Shown here piece by piece: positions 60,277 to 64,000 of a stretch of DNA of 64,000 bases. Numbering within the stretch: position 1 is the stretch's first letter; each line of letters opens with the position of its first letter. The notes beneath the pieces were generated by a model that saw nothing but the letters and a program-made list of their open reading frames with translations, had not been told where the DNA came from and did not search any database. The stretch is from Polytrichum commune. Its lineage: Eukaryota > Streptophyta > Polytrichopsida > Polytrichales > Polytrichaceae. The stretch lies in assembly GCA_950295325.1 (NCBI GenBank), contig OX485805.1, positions 38,551,501 to 38,615,500 of the forward strand, written 5' to 3'. Made by a program: the position numbers and the translations under genes.

Positions 60277-62786
60277 TTAGGTCTTCACGGCTCCTCCTAC
60301 ATACGGCTCTTGGTCCATGTGGTGTAAGGTTAAAGTGGCCCTCAGTGTAACTTATTAGAGGCACATGCAACCCTGTTGCATGGTACCATGCATTAATGAA
60401 TTAATTAATTCCTCATGGCTCGCTTTATGTGTCCCGCTGCCGGGCAAAGAGGAGAGGAGTGTCATTGCTTTCTTGGAACCCGAGGGTGTCCGTCCGTCCA
60501 TTCTAGCATGTCCTTCAAAGTGGGAAAGCCCTCAAAGCCCATTGGTCGCATGGCATGGCTACAACACCCCATGTGCCGTGTTCAAGATCGATGTCTTCAA
60601 TGCCCTTCAACCACGATTTGGCCCTTCAAATATATACCTCTCTCAAAACAACCCTTCAAAACATAAACCCCTAATTGAAAATGAAGATGTCACTTGAAGT
60701 CCTCGATATAATATGCTCGTCACAAGAACCAACAACAAGCGTAGGGCATCGTTCAATACAAGAAGTAGAGTCAGGTGGTTGATTCTTAATTCTTCGCATT
60801 GTACTGGAAACATGTACCATACAATTTATGCACAAGTTTAATATGAGTTTTGTATTTCATTTCTATATTCTCGGATCGATGTCTTGGACTTGAAGTAGCC
60901 CTTCAACTAAAGGGCTGAAATTTGAGAGCCGATCGAAATGAGATTCATATGAGGGCTTCAATCTTGAACAGTCCCCGTGTGTGCATCACAACCGCTCGTA
61001 AAGATACGGGGACATGAACCACGAATGATGCCACCATCAAATGGGCCCATCATCCACTCGTACATCCACCCCACCCCATGCCATGCCATGCCATGACAAC
61101 ACACATTCAATGAACACTACATCAACTTGTCTTCTTATCTTTTGCACAACATTTGAAAGTCTAAGTTGGTCCCTTTTTCTATAACGGGGAGGGCATGGAA
61201 TCAAGCTAACAAATTCCTTGGTCAATTGTCATAACGTTATTAATTTTCATTTTATTGGTAATTAGGAAGGGGTCGGGAGTTCACTTATATGCTACACCAA
61301 TTAGCCTAAGCCAATTGGGGAAGCCGGGGATCCTAGCATAAGGGAAATTGTGCACGCTTGATTCATGGACCCCTTTGGGATCCACGGAGTAGAGGTTTGG
61401 ATGAACCACGGTTATAGATGTGAATGGTGCACTCTTGACACGAGTAAAGATGAAATAGAATGTTCTCTAAAGTACTTGGAGTTCTTTGAGCCAATGATTT
61501 TTGTTTTTCAAAATTTTTGAGATTGTTACACATTCAACAAGTATTGAAGTGATGAAAGCCATGTATATGGATGGTAGTACATGTTTTCACCCCATACTTA
61601 TCCCCTAATTGACAATTTCGTCCAATTTTGTGATTTTTGAGGAGTTTTTGATGATTGAAGTGATGGAAATGAATGATTTGTTTTGTATTCTAACTACTGT
61701 GAAAATCTGGTGATTTTTTTTCCCAAAGGGATGTTCTTATGAGATTTCTAAGTATGGTTTCTCACATACCTTGTCCTAAACAGAATAAAATTTGACAATA
61801 AAAAAAATCCCGTCCCCCACCACAATGAACTTGGAAAATACGAACACACCACCAGAGCCCACCTCTTCAAAGAGGTAAAATACCTTAAGTTGCATCATGG
61901 ACAACTGTGATCAACATCAAGTTAACGAGCTCACATTCACGCCGGTACCTAGATACGGGCATTCTTTTTTTCTTTTTTTCTAAGTATGGCTCAAATTCTT
62001 GCTATGTTTCAATAAAAATATAAGATTGTGTTATTTGCACATAGCGTTGTTAAATTGAGAGAGCTTGTTCTCTTTATGTGGGGAAAAAATTAGTTGGTTG
62101 TTTATTGGTAAGAGAAGTCAAGTGCATGATGCATGATCTTGATTCCATTTCCACACGATTAAGGTACACATGCACGTTATTCACGTGTGTTTTCTAATGG
62201 GACTCCTATATTCGATCGGTGTGTGGTTCAACGAGGATCTAAAAAACACACCATAAAAGACACGTTTATAAGAAGTTTGGACTACCCCTCAGAATCCGAT
62301 TAACTACTTGACACTCAACAATGAACACAATTGGGAGCATACACTTTTGATAACCATAACTAAATCAAGATAGGTTTGATTGTCAGCCCGATCAATGTTG
62401 ATGGTTCATCGTAGATTTGCTAGTGCAACACAAGTTCTATCATTTAAGTTTTAATGCACTATCAGAGTTGGTTTAGCTAGTGAGAGCCACCGGATGTAAC
62501 TAGTGCTAGTAGGAACCATTCACTGCTGGCCTGCACCAGTAAGTGTGGGTGGGCTATAAGTTTATACTTGAGTGAAATACACATTAGAGTATTGAACAAT
62601 TTGAAGTTTTAGAAGAAACGAGGGTTAAAATTTCTCTCAATCAAATCGTTTCATTTCATGCTAGTTTAAGGAGCTTGCTTACTACTAAAAGCCTTGAGTA
62701 GTTGTTCCAAAACACATAACATTGGTAAAAGTGGCATAACTCAATAGAAAATTTCTTATGATGGAGACTTATTGTTCTCCATGAAA
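60277..62786. other. Spacer without recognised gene
   Basis: A CCATGCCATGC run lies at about 61076-61095. The frames at 60365-60697 are not family-like. No RNA gene was recognised. Confidence 0.45.
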
Positions 62787-62961
62787 GAGTCCATAACATT
62801 ATTTAGAACCATAACAATGTTACATGGGATCGACAATATTCCAAGGAATATTCTTGATATTTTCACATTTACTATGAACGTGGAGAATATTCTATTGGAT
62901 ATTGTCAATCCCACATGACATTGTTATGGATATGATGGATATGAATAATGTTATGTCCCTC
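62787..62961. mobile_element. Foldback MITE, larger relative of 11817-11910
   Basis: Arms of about 65 bp (ATAACATTATT, CCATAACAATGT-A-ATGGG, GACAATATTCC, GGAATATTC) pair with their complements to the right around a loop of about 30 bp. The outer arm sequence matches the 94-bp element at 11.8 kb; the inner arm is extra. Confidence 0.65.
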
Positions 62962-63430
62962 CCACAAGGGCTTCACAATGTTAAGAATGTGTGTTGAAAT
63001 GCGGGAGATTTGTTATAATCGTAATTGGGACCTGGTAGTATGATAAAAAAAAACATCGACACTTTAATTTCTTGGCACCAACTTCATAGTCTTGTAGTAT
63101 AAATTATACATTCAGTCCTCAAAAAAACCAACACTTTGGGATCACTTTAAGAAGAACATGTTAAATTAAGGATGGTTGGCTAAAAGTCTCACTTAGCTTT
63201 ATATATTTTGAGGGGTTTGTATGTTTATACAATAATGTTTGAAGTCAATGTAGCATTATGCCAAGCACGACTTGGTTGCCCCATTTGACACTTTGCCATC
63301 GGAGACAACCCACGTTCTTGTTTGAGATAGTGTTTAAGAACTATTAGACTGCAATAAAAGTAAGATTCTAGTGGTTTGTGCTAACTAAAGTAGATGGGCC
63401 TTGAATGACTACGTTGATTTATCCCACTTA

Positions 63431-64000
63431 GGGCCACTTCACACATGAGCCAAGAGCCGTGACCTTGTAATGGTGAGGACCCTTGACTCTCATCCTAAGG
63501 CCGTACCATGGGTGTTGGGAAAGCCATTTTATGTAGTCTTTGGCCCTCAAGCATCGTGTGAAGTGAGAATGAACCATGTTGCGAGACCATTGCATATTTT
63601 GTTGGCGGAAAAAGACGAGAGGATTTGGTTTAATATAATATGTCTCCAAGTTTATCAATTTAAGATAACTACTTGGTGGTGTTTGTCTGTCCTAGAATCT
63701 GCCATGCAGTTTGTCCTGAAATTTGTCCTGCTAGAAAAAGTATTAAAAAGTCATGGTCTCCCAGAATTTGCGTCAAGCCCACCTCTTGGAGGTGGGTCTG
63801 ACGCAAATTCCGGTAGACCATGCACCCTTATCCACAACTAGCCATGTAGGACTCCATGTAGACTTTTCATCCACGAACTATTCTTTGGGCCTTTAGGCCT
63901 TCACCTCCTAGTGTGAAGTGAACTTGGACGGTCTTTGCCTTTTCGACCAATGAGAGCTCTTACATTGCCATGGTCAAGGGCCTTCAGCCTTGTGTGTGAA
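63431..64000. mobile_element. Third copy of the GGGCCACTTCACAC MITE, cut by window end
   Basis: Starts GGGCCACTTCACACATGAGC after TTA (63428-63430). The window ends in TTGTGTGTGAA, which lacks only the last seven or so bases (GTGGCCC) expected of the right terminus. Longer than the other copies, with an interior palindrome at 63752-63822. Confidence 0.75.
63752..63822. repeat. 71-bp near-perfect palindrome inside the MITE
   Basis: Two 34-bp arms around TTG: CATGGTCT-CC-GAATTTGCGT at the left pairs with its complement at the right, with the centre CCCACCTC/GAGGTGGG. Diverged forms of the same centre occur in the 755-1253 and 59777-60276 copies. Confidence 0.85.

Overview
The window looks like a stretch of land-plant nuclear DNA. 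The recognisable proteins are all of plant type: an Arf1 GTPase, a HINT4-type histidine triad protein, a UBP15-19-type membrane-anchored MYND protein, the CPSF73-I pre-mRNA cleavage nuclease, the STT3B oligosaccharyltransferase and a relic of the plastid protease subunit ClpR4. Genes are split by many short GT-AG introns and separated by long AT-rich, repeat-filled spacers. I cannot name the species. The low gene density and composition would suit a non-flowering plant such as a bryophyte or fern, but that is a guess.

Layout. 1-3.2 kb: repeats, including a 499-bp Harbinger-like MITE. 3.2-4.2 kb: GC-rich leader and an intronless ARF1 gene (+). 6.7-9.0 kb: six-exon HINT4 gene (-). 9-14.5 kb: AT-rich spacer with four transposon relics. 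14.5-18.1 kb: UBP15-type gene (-); its first two exons are clear, but the protease core was not recognised. 18.9-22.1 kb: tandem repeats, foldbacks and a minisatellite. 24.9-27.1 kb: a series of phase-compatible exons (-) of a protein I do not recognise. 28-29.6 kb: a ClpR4 exon and a decayed second copy, bracketed by inverted repeats. 30.0-31.7 kb: a TIR-bounded element carrying a 164-aa AT-hook ORF. 33.8-38.8 kb: seven-exon CPSF73-I gene (-), its 3' end triplicated, with two exons of another protein just upstream. 45.1-46.6 kb: small exon candidates (+). 48.9-52.8 kb: six-exon STT3B gene (-) with a GC-AG intron. 53-64 kb: an array of decayed repeats, a nested pair of TIR elements, two more copies of the GGGCCACTTCACAC family (the last cut by the window end) and a foldback.

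The main genes are housekeeping functions (vesicle traffic, nucleotide hydrolysis, mRNA 3' processing, N-glycosylation) and show no operon-like relation. The remaining interest is in how the repeats have captured, copied or bracketed gene pieces. Exon boundaries were inferred by eye from reading frame, splice consensus and remembered family motifs; no alignment or transcript data were used.
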